DNA of 64,000 bases from Paenibacillus silvae (GCF_014639235.1 NZ_BMFU01000003.1:713391-777390); one strand, 5' to 3'; positions 1 to 9,327 are shown, numbered from the stretch's first letter. Notes: generated by a model not told the origin, from the sequence alone. Numbers and translations: made by a program.

Positions 1-776
1 GAATGCAGAGCAGTCAATGTACGTGCAGGATCACCCTTTTTTAATGTTTGCTTGAAGCTGCGCAATGCGTTAGAATATCGTTCTCTGGCCAAGCTGACTC
101 TCTTTTGGGCTGTTGGTATCTGCTTTTTTACAGCAGTTGCTGCGTTTAACAGGGTTCTCAGCCGCTTGATTTCAGCATTCTTCTGCTTCCGAGCTTCAGC
201 AAGCTTTGCCTTCCACGTCCGAATATCCTCCCTTGCCAGCTTCACCAACGGCTTCAGCGTCTCGGTCTGAGCGTGAAGAGCAGCTCTCCATTCCTTATTC
301 TGAACACCCTTGGCGGCAGACCATTGTTGGTTCAGGGAACGATAGAGGTTAAATAAAGGCTCATAACGTGCTTGTGTGTCCTCAAGCGACTTTTGGAGAG
401 CCGTCAGCTTGGCTGCATCCGTCTCGCGTATTGCCTTTCGAAGCTTCACAAGTTCATCCGCATTAGCTTTGTGAAGCTGCTTGATTTTTTGCTGCCACAG
501 CCCTTCCTGCGTCTTCCATTCTCCTGTGCTTTCATAAGCTCGCAGCAGGGAGCGCTTGGTCGATGCATCAGCCTTGTTTAATACGGTATCCCAGGCTTTC
601 TGTGCATTTACACTCAGTTCCAGCCCCTCCCCATACGCATTTGCTGCATCCCAGGTCATTCCCGCCGCGAACATAAACATGAATAAGATAACCCACTTAA
701 ACATTCCCTGTTGATTCGGTGTTCCCAATGCATGTAATCGTTTGTCTGTTTCGGATACACGTGCTTGTTTATCCAT
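1..776 (-). CDS. coiled-coil membrane-anchored protein, 3' end outside window
   Basis: Reading the minus strand from ATG at 776 gives an open frame of 258 codons that runs off the window edge. An AGGGGG ribosome site lies about 7 bases before the start. After a short charged N-terminus (MDKQARVSETDK) there is one hydrophobic segment at about residues 28-42 (WVILFMFMFAAGMTW). The rest is Lys/Glu/Ala/Gln-rich with long heptad-like stretches, as expected for an extracytoplasmic coiled coil held by one membrane helix. I do not recognise a named family. It is separated from the upstream operon by a terminator hairpin at 859-897, so it is probably transcribed on its own. The reading frame is clear; the function is unknown. 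Confidence 0.7.
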   Translation of the reverse strand, partial: MDKQARVSETDKRLHALGTPNQQGMFKWVILFMFMFAAGMTWDAANAYGEGLELSVNAQKAWDTVLNKADASTKRSLLRAYESTGEWKTQEGLWQQKIKQLHKANADELVKLRKAIRETDAAKLTALQKSLEDTQARYEPLFNLYRSLNQQWSAAKGVQNKEWRAALHAQTETLKPLVKLAREDIRTWKAKLAEARKQKNAEIKRLRTLLNAATAVKKQIPTAQKRVSLARERYSNALRSFKQTLKKGDPARTLTALH

Positions 777-858
777 CTTTGTTCCCCCTCCATCACATCG
801 AAATAGCGAATGCAACAACGCCGCTATGCTCCCTGAACTACTCTGGTCACGACAAAAA

Positions 859-897
859 GCACCCGTAAGTCAGGCTTGTGCCTGCTCTTACGGGTGC
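859..897 (-). terminator. rho-independent terminator after the GntR/ABC operon
   Basis: An 11-bp perfect stem (GCACCCGTAAG and its complement) with a 17-nt loop is followed on the minus strand by TTTTT. It lies downstream of the permease gene ending at 1023 and ahead of the coiled-coil gene. Confidence 0.75.
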
Positions 898-1022
898 TTC
901 CCCATCAAAACGTGTCATATGAGATTCAGTGAAATAACGAATCGCTTGAATTTTTTACTTTTTCTAATATATTCCATACAGAACATCTGGTCAAGCTAAA
1001 TTCTCATATCACTGATAAACCA

Positions 1023-3059
1023 TTAATTGTCCAGCAAAATGGCTCTCATCTCTTCGGTCAGGTCGTCCTCTTTCAATATCATATACACATTCTGACCTCT
1101 GATAAAGTTGAGTTTGATCTGATAGATCGTGTCGTTATCTGTGTAAAAACCGGCTCTTTGGCGCTGGAGCAGCTCGCTAATAATTTTTTTGTTTTTGGTC
1201 ACGATCATTTGATTGCCCTGGGGATTGCCATCAATAAACTGTGGATCAGCATAGACCATTTTGACGTTGCCCGGACTGTTGATCTCCTGTTTGATGAATT
1301 GGGCAGAGGCAACCTCGTCTTCAGATACCCGCAGCTGATCGTAAAGCTTGTTTTCTTTCAGCCATTCAATCAATCGACTATAACTCGGTTTAATCTCGTA
1401 CGTTGCGCTGCGATTGACACCATCCAACATCAGTTTGGACGAAGATTCCGGGATATTCATATAAACTTCAACGGAAGCAAATGTCTCCCAAGGTGACCGC
1501 TGATCTTCGTACGATTGATCCAGAATTTCTTCTTTCAACAACGCCTTGAATTCACGAATCAGCTCCGGATTTGTGATAAACGCTGTCCGATCTCGGTTGT
1601 AACCTGACCGGATGCCGATGTTCCGGACTTCACCGTCCAGGATATATGTCTCGTACCTGGTCGTTTTGTAATCGTCCCGGTTTTTCACGTCCATCAGTTC
1701 TTGTTGAAAATTGGAGGTTGGAATGTAATATTGCCTCGATAATGTTTTACCATTTTTCAACTGATAATCGATCCTGACTTCTTCTTCGTCACGCGCATCC
1801 CGGTTCACCCCCAATGGGCGCAAAGGCAGGTCCGAATCTACGATTTTCTGATGAAGTGTAACTACAGCGTCAATATATCCCGTATTTGCGGAATAAAATT
1901 GGTCGTCGTCCATCTTTATATAATTGTTATCCACATAAGTGAAATGGTCTCCGCCAATTCGTACCTTCTCCACACGATCACTCGTCGGAACGTTCGATGC
2001 ATAACCGTTCCAGTCTGCGACCGGCACATACAAAATGATTGCTACAGCTCCCGCGTATACAGCAAATCTTGGCAGCAAGCTCCGGCTCCAGATGAGCCAG
2101 CTTTTGCGAATAATCATCTCGGCTCCCAGGTATCCTGCAATACCCCCGATGATGTATCCGGTGACACCCCAGAACTCGGAACCGCGGGGTTCAATCATCG
2201 TAAAATAGGCTCCGCTGACCAACACCACCGTAAACATGAATCCAAAACGGAAAATGGGCTTTACGATGCGGAATGTTATCGCCTGTGTTGCCGATTCCAC
2301 ATGACGTTTACGATAGAATATGTACGTCAGAACAACCAGAATCACAGTCAGTGCAGCATAGATTCCAAGCTCTCCCCATTCTGGAGCATAATTTAGATTG
2401 CTGATGCGGACAATGGGAGATATCTCTGTTCTGCCATATTGAAATGCATCATCCGGAAAACCTAATAGATACCGCATCAAATGCAGTTCAAAGACTCCCC
2501 AGAACACAATAGGAATCAGGCAGATCCCGTACACGGTAAGTCCCTGCAAAATGGACTGTCCGATACACATGCCTACAGCAACCGTCAACGTAAACATGAA
2601 CAAGGAGACCATACTCATGGTCACGCCCCACATCCAGACCGCTGTGCCATCAAAAATATAGGCAGGCTCCTTCACGACAGCAGATACCCAGCCAGTAACT
2701 CCAGCCGTAATCCAGATAGGTACAAGAATCATCACAAATCCAGTCAACAGGTTCATCGTCAGCAGATGTTTACGCTTCAGCGGCAGACTGTGATACAGAT
2801 CAGCAGGTCCACCAGCCTGGATATAACGGAACAGAAACAACCCGATCACTACCGGTATACTTATCGCAAAGAACCAAAGTAATTCCCCTCTTACCATGAA
2901 CAGACTGTTGATTTTCTCTGCATTTTCCCGATATGCTGTTCCGATATTCAGCGGAAGAGATAATAATAAGAGAAGCAGATAAATAAGACCAAGCCACCCG
3001 TGCTGCCTGAAATTTTGGTACAGGATGCCGCGGTTAAAGTACAATCGGTTGAATATCAT
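1023..3059 (-). CDS. ABC transporter permease, YtrC/YtrD-like
   Basis: Membrane subunit of an ABC transporter, 678 residues. The N-terminal half has about seven to eight hydrophobic segments (for example around residues 22-37, 65-85, 105-130) and matches the ABC-2-type permeases of the Ytr family. The C-terminal ~330 residues are mostly hydrophilic and probably extracytoplasmic, making the protein longer than a plain permease. I chose ATG at 3059 because GGAGG sits 9 bases before it; the longer reading from 3080 has no ribosome site. It overlaps the ATPase gene by 26 bases, implying translational coupling. Related operons in Bacillus respond to cell-wall-active antibiotics; that role here is inferred from family and gene order only. 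Confidence 0.75.
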   Translation of the reverse strand: MIFNRLYFNRGILYQNFRQHGWLGLIYLLLLLLSLPLNIGTAYRENAEKINSLFMVRGELLWFFAISIPVVIGLFLFRYIQAGGPADLYHSLPLKRKHLLTMNLLTGFVMILVPIWITAGVTGWVSAVVKEPAYIFDGTAVWMWGVTMSMVSLFMFTLTVAVGMCIGQSILQGLTVYGICLIPIVFWGVFELHLMRYLLGFPDDAFQYGRTEISPIVRISNLNYAPEWGELGIYAALTVILVVLTYIFYRKRHVESATQAITFRIVKPIFRFGFMFTVVLVSGAYFTMIEPRGSEFWGVTGYIIGGIAGYLGAEMIIRKSWLIWSRSLLPRFAVYAGAVAIILYVPVADWNGYASNVPTSDRVEKVRIGGDHFTYVDNNYIKMDDDQFYSANTGYIDAVVTLHQKIVDSDLPLRPLGVNRDARDEEEVRIDYQLKNGKTLSRQYYIPTSNFQQELMDVKNRDDYKTTRYETYILDGEVRNIGIRSGYNRDRTAFITNPELIREFKALLKEEILDQSYEDQRSPWETFASVEVYMNIPESSSKLMLDGVNRSATYEIKPSYSRLIEWLKENKLYDQLRVSEDEVASAQFIKQEINSPGNVKMVYADPQFIDGNPQGNQMIVTKNKKIISELLQRQRAGFYTDNDTIYQIKLNFIRGQNVYMILKEDDLTEEMRAILLDN

Positions 3060-3936
3060 ACCCTGCACCCTCCATTTCATAGATAAAAATTTCCTCCAGC
3101 GTCAGCGGCAGCACATCCAGCAGATACGGATCATGCAATCGGAATTGAGCGGTGACATCTTCACGATGACCTTTAACAATATACAAGGAAACACTTCCTC
3201 TTTTTTCTTCATGCAAAATGTGAACTTGTTCTTTCAGCAACCGGGCATGATCCGGGTGGCGAAAAGCAACCTGAATTTTATGTGTATCGGCCTTGAGGTC
3301 ATCAAGATCTTTCTGAACGATAATCTTGCCCTTGTGCATGATCGCAACATGATCGCAGAGGTCTTCAATCTCCCGCAAATTGTGGGAGGAGATAATGATT
3401 GTAACCTGGCGCTCGGCCGCTTCCTGAAAGAGCAGGTTTTTGATCTGCTGGCGCATGACAGGGTCGAGACCATCAATCGGTTCATCCATGAGCAGTACCT
3501 CAGGCATACAGCTGAGTCCCAGCCATACCGCAGCCTGACGGCGCATGCCCTTCGACATGCGATGAAGCTTGCGTTTTACATCCAGTTTGAAGACAGAAGC
3601 CAGCTGCTCGAAACGCTCATCGCTCCAGCGCGGATAGACAGAACGGTAAAATGCAGCCATATGGGTAATCGTCGATTGCGGGAAAAAGGTAGGTGCATCG
3701 GCCATGAAAATCGTGCGACCCTTCAGGTCCAGATTTTCATAAATTTCAGCCCCGTCAATGCGTACCGTGCCGCGGTCCTGACGGTATATACCGGCGATGA
3801 TTTTGAGCAGTGATGTTTTGCCCGCCCCGTTGGAACCAAGCAAGCCGTAGATCGAACCTTTATGTATGTGCATACTTACACCATCGACAGCCTTCTCCTG
3901 TTCAAAAGCCTTGATGACTTGATTGAGCTCAATCAT
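3034..3936 (-). CDS. ABC transporter ATP-binding protein, YtrB-like
   Basis: Cytoplasmic ATPase, 300 residues. Walker A is GSNGAGKTSL near residue 35, the signature motif is a degenerate MSKGMRRQ near residue 132, and Walker B is VLLMDEPIDGLDP near residue 148, followed by the SSH switch histidine. The last ~90 residues are the variable regulatory tail seen in ABC-2 exporters. It overlaps the upstream GntR gene by 8 bases and the downstream permease by 26, so the three form one operon. The substrate is not deducible; by family it drives export or antibiotic/envelope stress protection. Confidence 0.85.
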   Translation of the reverse strand: MIELNQVIKAFEQEKAVDGVSMHIHKGSIYGLLGSNGAGKTSLLKIIAGIYRQDRGTVRIDGAEIYENLDLKGRTIFMADAPTFFPQSTITHMAAFYRSVYPRWSDERFEQLASVFKLDVKRKLHRMSKGMRRQAAVWLGLSCMPEVLLMDEPIDGLDPVMRQQIKNLLFQEAAERQVTIIISSHNLREIEDLCDHVAIMHKGKIIVQKDLDDLKADTHKIQVAFRHPDHARLLKEQVHILHEEKRGSVSLYIVKGHREDVTAQFRLHDPYLLDVLPLTLEEIFIYEMEGAGYDIQPIVL

Positions 3937-4318
3937 GTGACACCTCCCTCTCTATACGGGCCATCGCTTCTTCGAATAAAAGAGTCAGTTCCGCTTTGGT
4001 TAAGCCGGAATACGAAGCTTCAGCGATAAGTTTCACCATCGACTCTCTGATCTCATCTTTCATCGCTTCATTCGGATGTTCCACAGATGATGATACGAAG
4101 CTCCCTTTACCCGGTATGGAATAAATATAACCCTCACGTTCCAATTCACGGTATGCCTTCTGAATCGTATTCGGATTCACGGTGAGCTGCGTTGACAAGG
4201 CTCGGACGGATGGAAGCTGCTCGTCGGGTTTCAGGATACCGTATACGATCATTTCCTTGACTTTGTCCACCAGCTGCTCATAGATCGCCTTACGGCTGCG
4301 TACATCCAATTCGAACAT
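3929..4318 (-). CDS. GntR-family transcriptional regulator, YtrA subfamily
   Basis: Short GntR repressor of 129 residues. A winged helix-turn-helix occupies about residues 10-75 (the motif VRALSTQLTVNPNTIQKAYR is the recognition part), and only a short C-terminal helical dimerisation tail follows, as in the YtrA subfamily. The ATG at 4318 is chosen because GGAGGTGC lies 5 bases upstream; a longer reading from 4384 has no such site. It is the first gene of the operon with the ABC ATPase and permease and probably autoregulates it. The operator was not identified with confidence. Confidence 0.88.
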   Translation of the reverse strand: MFELDVRSRKAIYEQLVDKVKEMIVYGILKPDEQLPSVRALSTQLTVNPNTIQKAYRELEREGYIYSIPGKGSFVSSSVEHPNEAMKDEIRESMVKLIAEASYSGLTKAELTLLFEEAMARIEREVSHD

Positions 4319-4452
4319 CCGGCACCTCCTCTCATAAAATGTTGAATATTGCATTGCTGTATTACTGCTGCTGCACTGAGCCATTACGGTCGGTGGGATC
4401 GTTGGTGAAATTCATGATTTACTTAGGTGCTGAGGTGCTGTTATCAGGAAAA

Positions 4453-4614
4453 TCACCTTGAGTGAAGTTCGCCTGCTACCTGCGTGTTATCCATCACGAA
4501 TACCCCCTTCGGTGAGGTTCACCTGCTGCCTGTGTGCTATCCATCACGAATACCACCTTCGGTGAGGTTCATCCGCTACCTCGGTGCTATCCACCACTTA
4601 TATCACCTTCGGGG
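4453..4614. repeat. 50-bp tandem repeat, about 3.2 copies
   Basis: Units start at 4453, 4503, 4553 and 4603 (partial). Each contains CACCTT.GGTGAGGTTC, then a CTACCT and a CTATCCATCACGAATA-like block. The period is exactly 50. It lies 135 bp upstream of the GntR gene in a non-coding stretch. Open frames over it are artefacts of the repeat. Confidence 0.85.
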
Positions 4615-5115
4615 GGCCCATCTTATTACGTTCTTTGGTCTGCATTCCACCACCGTACTAACCGTACTATTATTAATAATACAGTTAATGTAGATTGTCA
4701 ATATGTTAGATGGATCTATTTTCAGGTTGAGGAACAATATGTACAGGTATTCAATATGATATAATTGACATAAAGTTACGTGCAAACGCCTGGTGCTTGA
4801 CGAGTGTACTCTGTAATGTGGGATAGGCTTTATATGTAGTATGCTATACGTTGTAACAGTAACCGATGGAAGAGCTGATGTAAGTAATTGATGTAAGAGA
4901 GAGAATCGTAGAAGCAAGGCATGATTGGCTTAGACCATGTGGAAGTATGAACAAAAAAAAGTTGCAATACTTTTAGGCTGGTTCATGTGGATGAGATCAG
5001 CTTTTCCAGCAAAGGTATGGTTTGGCGACTAACGTAATCTTCTGTTATGAGTGGTCTCTCACTTGTCCTTCTCGTACCCCTTCGTTATGATAAAAGGAAC
5101 TAGCTTGGTTAAGTT

Positions 5116-5169
5116 GGGATGGGTTGAGTTAGGGTTACGCTGAGTTGGGCTGGGTTGGGCTGGGTTGGG
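5116..5169 (+). repeat. G-run repeat with G-quadruplex potential
   Basis: Eight GGG runs on the plus strand. The last five (5147, 5152, 5157, 5162, 5167) are spaced exactly 5 bases apart with 2-nt CT or TT loops. The surrounding 4615-5604 stretch has no convincing gene; the remainder is AT-rich and probably includes the mqnB promoter. Confidence 0.7.
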
Positions 5170-5604
5170 TTACGCTTCGCTAAGTTTGATCCAAAATTAA
5201 TTTCGAGTGTTTATTGTAATGTCCTGCCTAAGAGTTGATCTGAGCGTGGATTTCAAAGTAGATTTGAACCGCACCTCACAACGTTTCGAACCCGTCCACC
5301 ACCCGCGCACATTTTTGTATTTTGTTTAGCAAAAGGTGGACACTATTTTATAATTAACACACCACAATCTCTAATCTACATATAGATCAATTTTCTTATA
5401 ATATTTATTTTATATCTATATATAGAATTCGTATGACCTGCAGGGGTATAGTAGCTTTTTGAAAACATTGTCCACTCTTTGAAAGACAAAAAGACTAAAT
5501 TTGTTCTTTTCCAATGGACACAGCCTCTTGTAATCCTCAGAATGTACGAATCATACAGCTTACAGCTGATAAATAATAACGTCTTGGTAAGGAGCATTCC
5601 TAAT

Positions 5605-6702
5605 ATGACTGAACAGCAGCCTGGTGAACGTAATAACAACAGCGTTACTCCCTCGGTTGAGGGCGGCAAATCCCCAGAGAGTAACGTTAACATGGATGTC
5701 TCAACAAATATTGTTAAGGGCACAATTGCTACTACTGATACTGATACTGACATTGATACAGGCATAGATACAGACACAGGTACGACTAAAGATACACATG
5801 CTGAAATGGTGATAATCACAGATTCGATTGCAGGTACAAATGCCGAAGCTGGTACAAATATCAGCTTGGACACATACGTAGGGGCGGAAGCAAGCAAGGG
5901 AGCTTCTGCGAACGCATCAGGCAGATCTTCACGTATACTGATTGTGACTGCAGTTGATGCGGAAAAGGATGCAATTCTTCGGGGGCTGGGCGACCATGCT
6001 GCGGATCACTTTGATGTGATTGCGGCGGGCGTTGGCCCTGCCTCGGCCGCTGCCGGAACTGCCGCTGCCCTGGCTTTTGCTTCAGCAGCGGCAAGTGCAC
6101 CTAAACTGGCGCAGGGCTCCGCTGCGCCAGAGGAATCGGATGCGGCACAGGCCTCTGCCGCATCCTGGCCGGGGCCCGCACGCGGGACCGGCGACGGGTC
6201 ACCAGCCTACAGGCTGGTGATCAGTGCCGGCATCGGCGGCGGGTTCCCCGGCCGTGCGCCCGTCGGCTCCCTTGTGGTAGCCGACGCTATGCTTGCAGCC
6301 GATCTGGGCTCGCAAACGCCAGACGGCTTCCTCTCTGTGGACGAGCTCGGATTCGGCTCGTCCCGTGTGGCGGCGGACGCGGAGCTTGCCGCACGCCTTC
6401 GCCATGAGCTGCAGCGGGCAGGGCTCGCTGTCAGCGGAGGCACTGCGGTCACCGTGTCCACGGCGACCGGAACTGCGGAGACGGCCGCGGAGCTGCTGCG
6501 CCGCGTGCCGGATGCTGCCGCCGAAGGCATGGAGGGCTTCGGCGTAGCAACAGCCGCGCAGCAGTTCGGCCTGCCGGTGCTCGAACTGCGCGGCATATCT
6601 AACGCGGTCGGTCCACGCAACCGCGACGCTTGGCGCATCAAGGATGCCCTGGATGCGCTCCAGGCAGCAAGTTCTATTTTACGGGAGGTTATAACATCAT
6701 GA
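5605..6702 (+). CDS. mqnB: futalosine hydrolase with low-complexity N-terminal extension
   Basis: Predicted to hydrolyse futalosine to dehypoxanthine futalosine in the futalosine menaquinone pathway; nucleoside-phosphorylase fold. The catalytic core begins only at residue ~110 (RILIVTAVDAEKDAIL) and contains the family motifs AGIGGGFPG, ADLGSQTPDGF, GMEGFGVA and LRGISN..GPRNRD. ATG at 5605 has AAGGAG 10 bases upstream. The extra ~108 N-terminal residues are Thr/Asp/Ser-rich, with a run of TDTD/DTGIDT repeats; the family is usually about 220-230 residues. A second Ala/Ser-rich insertion sits between residues ~150 and 200. The core DNA (about 6000-6680) is strikingly GC-rich compared with both flanks. 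The gene overlaps mqnD by 4 bases (ATGA). Confidence 0.85.
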   Translation: MTEQQPGERNNNSVTPSVEGGKSPESNVNMDVSTNIVKGTIATTDTDTDIDTGIDTDTGTTKDTHAEMVIITDSIAGTNAEAGTNISLDTYVGAEASKGASANASGRSSRILIVTAVDAEKDAILRGLGDHAADHFDVIAAGVGPASAAAGTAAALAFASAAASAPKLAQGSAAPEESDAAQASAASWPGPARGTGDGSPAYRLVISAGIGGGFPGRAPVGSLVVADAMLAADLGSQTPDGFLSVDELGFGSSRVAADAELAARLRHELQRAGLAVSGGTAVTVSTATGTAETAAELLRRVPDAAAEGMEGFGVATAAQQFGLPVLELRGISNAVGPRNRDAWRIKDALDALQAASSILREVITS

Positions 6703-7541
6703 ATATTGCTTTTTCCCCTTGTCCTAACGATACTTTTATCTTCCACGCCTGGGTGCATGGGTTGATTCCAGGTGCACCTGAGCTTGAGGTACGCTATGCC
6801 GATATCGATATAACAAATGGCCTTGCAGCCAGCCCACTCGGACCGGATATTCCGGAAGTCATGAAAATTTCCTATGCGGCACTCCCCTATGTTCTGGAAA
6901 ATTACGCTTTATTACCCGCTGGGGGTGCACTCGGCAGAGGGTGTGGCCCTCTCGTTCTAACAGCTAATGGCACTACCGATCCTGCATATCTGTCTGGACG
7001 CCGGGTTGCTGTACCAAGCGAGCGTTCTACAGCCTATCTCTTATTCCGTCTATGGGCCGCACAAAATGTACCCGGCGGTGTAGGTGAAATTGTGGTCATG
7101 CCTTTTGATAAAATCATGCCTGCCGTCCGCGACGGTCAGATTGATGCTGGACTGGTTATCCACGAAGCACGTTTTACGTATCAAAATTACGATCTCAAAC
7201 TAATGACCGACCTCGGCAACTGGTGGGAAAGCGATACGGGTCTGCCAATACCACTTGGTGCCATTATTGCTCGCCGTGATCTGGATGCTCAAGCTCTGGC
7301 TGGCTGGGCACGTGCATCGGTCGAGTACGCCTGGGCACATCCTGAAGAATCAAGACCCTATGTCATGGAACATGCACAAGAAATGGACCCGTCTGTAGCT
7401 GCTCAGCATATCGACTTGTATGTCAACGAATTCAGCGCCAATCTGGGCGAGGATGGATACGCTGCAATCACCGCTCTGCTCGGACGAGCCATGAAAGAAA
7501 AGCTGGTTCCCGAGTTCGACCTGAACCTGCTACGCATATAA
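6699..7541 (+). CDS. mqnD: 1,4-dihydroxy-6-naphthoate synthase
   Basis: Converts cyclic dehypoxanthine futalosine to 1,4-dihydroxy-6-naphthoate in futalosine-dependent menaquinone synthesis. The protein has 280 residues with a periplasmic-binding-protein-like fold. The N-terminus FSPCPNDTFIFHAW is the family hallmark; VAVPSERSTAYLLFRLW and DAGLVIHEARFTYQ follow. GGGAGG precedes the ATG, which overlaps the mqnB stop as ATGA, so the two are coupled. Other pathway genes are not in this window. Confidence 0.95.
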   Translation: MNIAFSPCPNDTFIFHAWVHGLIPGAPELEVRYADIDITNGLAASPLGPDIPEVMKISYAALPYVLENYALLPAGGALGRGCGPLVLTANGTTDPAYLSGRRVAVPSERSTAYLLFRLWAAQNVPGGVGEIVVMPFDKIMPAVRDGQIDAGLVIHEARFTYQNYDLKLMTDLGNWWESDTGLPIPLGAIIARRDLDAQALAGWARASVEYAWAHPEESRPYVMEHAQEMDPSVAAQHIDLYVNEFSANLGEDGYAAITALLGRAMKEKLVPEFDLNLLRI

Positions 7542-7702
7542 TTGCTGAGCTGAGCGGGGAAAGAGAGTCACTATGTAAAGTGCTGGTAAAGAGTAAAGAG
7601 CTGCATCCTTCGCAGAGCCAATGTGTTCAATCATTTAAACATATTTCATGGAGTTTTCGGGGTTCTGTGCCTGGGTCAATCCCATTCTGTTGTGTCTACC
7701 GC

Positions 7703-7895
7703 TAGCGATTCTGAGAGAGCTTATTTGTCCATTTTTTGTGGTCTGCCAAATCTAACGATCCCCAGAAACCTTATTTGCCCGAAAATCACTCTATTCGACC
7801 TCGATTTGGTCTAAATTACTGAAATAGCGTTCCTACGAATCGTTAGAATTTTAAAACCGCTAAATTAGGCTAAATAGCGTCGCTGGAGATCGTTA
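7703..7895. repeat. dispersed palindromic repeat PR1, copy A
   Basis: Two forward half-sites (TAACGATCCCC...CTTATTTG type, at 7703 and ~7755) face two inverted half-sites (AAATAGCG...ATCGTTA type, ending near 7848 and at 7895). The same 2+2 layout recurs at 41714, 55686 and 63418. Non-coding. Confidence 0.75.
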
Positions 7896-7969
7896 GAATT
7901 TCTCAGCCTGAACTCGAGACGCTATTCAGCTATTCAGCGCTTGGTTAGCTTACTGTATATGCTGCATCT

Positions 7970-8190
7970 TGCACCATTGTGTGCTCTATATTGATCGACC
8001 TGCATAATGCACTACTGTGTACTCTATATTGTTTGACCTACGCATTGCACCACTGTGCACTCTATATTGATTGGCACTGTGTATTGCCTCATTCTGTGCT
8101 CTATAATGATTGGCACTGCGCATTGCATCATTCTGTGCTCTATATTGATTGGTACTGCATATTGCCCCACTGTGTGCTGTATATTGTCAC
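7970..8190. repeat. 38-39 bp tandem repeat, six copies
   Basis: The motif CTCTATATTGAT recurs at 7984, 8022, 8060, 8099, 8138 and 8177, with TGCATTGCACCA-like sequence between. Long open frames over this stretch are repeat artefacts with cysteine/histidine-rich low-complexity translations. Confidence 0.85.
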
Positions 8191-8404
8191 CAATGAGTAC
8201 GTATACCAACGCTTATTGTGCATCACTATGTATTTATCCGTTGCATATCAAAGGGCAGTCCCTTTCGTCGGCTTTACGTCAACAGGACTGCCACTTTGTT
8301 TATGGTTATGAGGTCAATACATCTACGAGTAAGCTATTCTTTGCTCATGCTCTTCTGCCGCATTCTCCTTACTCTCCCTCTTACTCGTTGTATTACTCTT
8401 GTTC

Positions 8405-8511
8405 TGCTCCTTGTACTGTTCTTTGTATTGCTCTTTGTACCGCTTTTTGTACCGCTCCTTGTATTGCTCTTTGTACTGCTCTTTGTAGTATCTTTGCAGT
8501 AATCTTTGTAT
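8405..8511. repeat. 12-bp tandem repeat, about nine copies
   Basis: TTGTAYYGCTCT units start at 8411, 8423, 8435, 8447, 8459, 8471 and 8483, then two slightly shifted units. Pyrimidine-rich on the plus strand. No gene. Confidence 0.85.
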
Positions 8512-8618
8512 TACTTTACACTCACTTATCTCTTTTCCGGTATCTTCTCTTCTTTTCTATACCCTTCTCGTCTCTCCTCTTCCATTCAATTAACTTACAT
8601 TCTATTCTCCTCCATTCC

Positions 8619-8690
8619 TTTACTTTACTTCACTTTACTTCACTTTACTTTACTTTACTTTACTTCACTTCACTTCACTTTACTTTACTC
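8619..8690. repeat. 5-bp tandem repeat CTTTA/CTTCA next to the pcp stop
   Basis: About 14 units of a pentanucleotide, CTTTA interspersed with CTTCA, run directly into the stop codon of pcp at 8689. Confidence 0.85.
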
Positions 8691-9327
8691 ATCCTTCAAT
8701 TTTCTTCGATTCAGATATTACGGTTTGAATCATGGAGTGTAGTGCGTCAAGCATCATGGAAAGCGGCAATGACGGGACAGACGGCGCCATAGCAGCCATT
8801 TCTGTTGAAGCCGGGAAGTGCACAAAGCCTGCCTGCACAGGCAGCTGCTCTATGCGAATGTAGTCCAGCACCCGATACATCGTGTTATTGCATATATACG
8901 TACCTGCCGTATTAGAAACAGCAGCGGGGATGCCTGCAGCCACCATATCATTGACCATTGCCCGAATCGGCAGAGTGGAAAATAATCCATCCGGACTTCC
9001 CGCCGTAATCGGCTCATCCACAGGACGCCGACCCTGATTATCCGCATAAGAGCCAGACGGAATATCTTTTACATTAATTGCAATGCGTTCTGGTGTTATC
9101 GCTGTTCTGCCTTTCGCCAGTCCACATGCAATAACGACATCCGGCTGAAAAGCCTTCATCTCCGCAATCAGCAAATCTGCACATTCATCAAAATGCACAG
9201 GCAGCAGCAAGGTTTTGATTACAGTCCTCTCCACTGCTTCGTGTTCCAAAGCCTGCATCAATGCTGCCGTTGGATTCACAGTATCCCCGCCAAACGGCTC
9301 AAACCCGGAGATCAGAAACTTTAACAT
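8689..9327 (-). CDS. pcp: pyrrolidone-carboxylate peptidase
   Basis: Cytoplasmic cysteine peptidase removing N-terminal pyroglutamate from peptides; 212 residues, normal for family C15. The N-terminal ISGFEPFGG motif, the glutamate in ERIAINVKD (~residue 80), the nucleophile cysteine in NTAGTYICNN (~residue 142) and the histidine in GFVHFP (~residue 166) form the expected active site. It stands alone between repeat-filled gaps. The stop codon abuts a pentanucleotide repeat that would form the start of its 3' untranslated region. Confidence 0.95.
   Translation of the reverse strand: MLKFLISGFEPFGGDTVNPTAALMQALEHEAVERTVIKTLLLPVHFDECADLLIAEMKAFQPDVVIACGLAKGRTAITPERIAINVKDIPSGSYADNQGRRPVDEPITAGSPDGLFSTLPIRAMVNDMVAAGIPAAVSNTAGTYICNNTMYRVLDYIRIEQLPVQAGFVHFPASTEMAAMAPSVPSLPLSMMLDALHSMIQTVISESKKIEG

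Noticed and set aside
1..270. Plus-strand small protein at the window start
   Set aside because: It is antisense to the continuous coiled-coil gene reading from 776 to the edge, which has a ribosome site and protein-like composition.
3025..3813. 262-codon plus-strand frame opposite the ABC ATPase
   Set aside because: Antisense shadow of a well-supported ATPase gene. The same holds for the long frames opposite btr (11751-12704), mglB (27004-28128) and the YesM-like kinase (29755-30804).
4484..4764. Short frames upstream of the GntR gene
   Set aside because: They translate the 50-bp repeat; no start signals.
8055..8792. A 245-codon frame on the plus strand
   Set aside because: It is built from tandem repeats (39, 12, 5 bp), has no ribosome site and overlaps the pcp 3' end.
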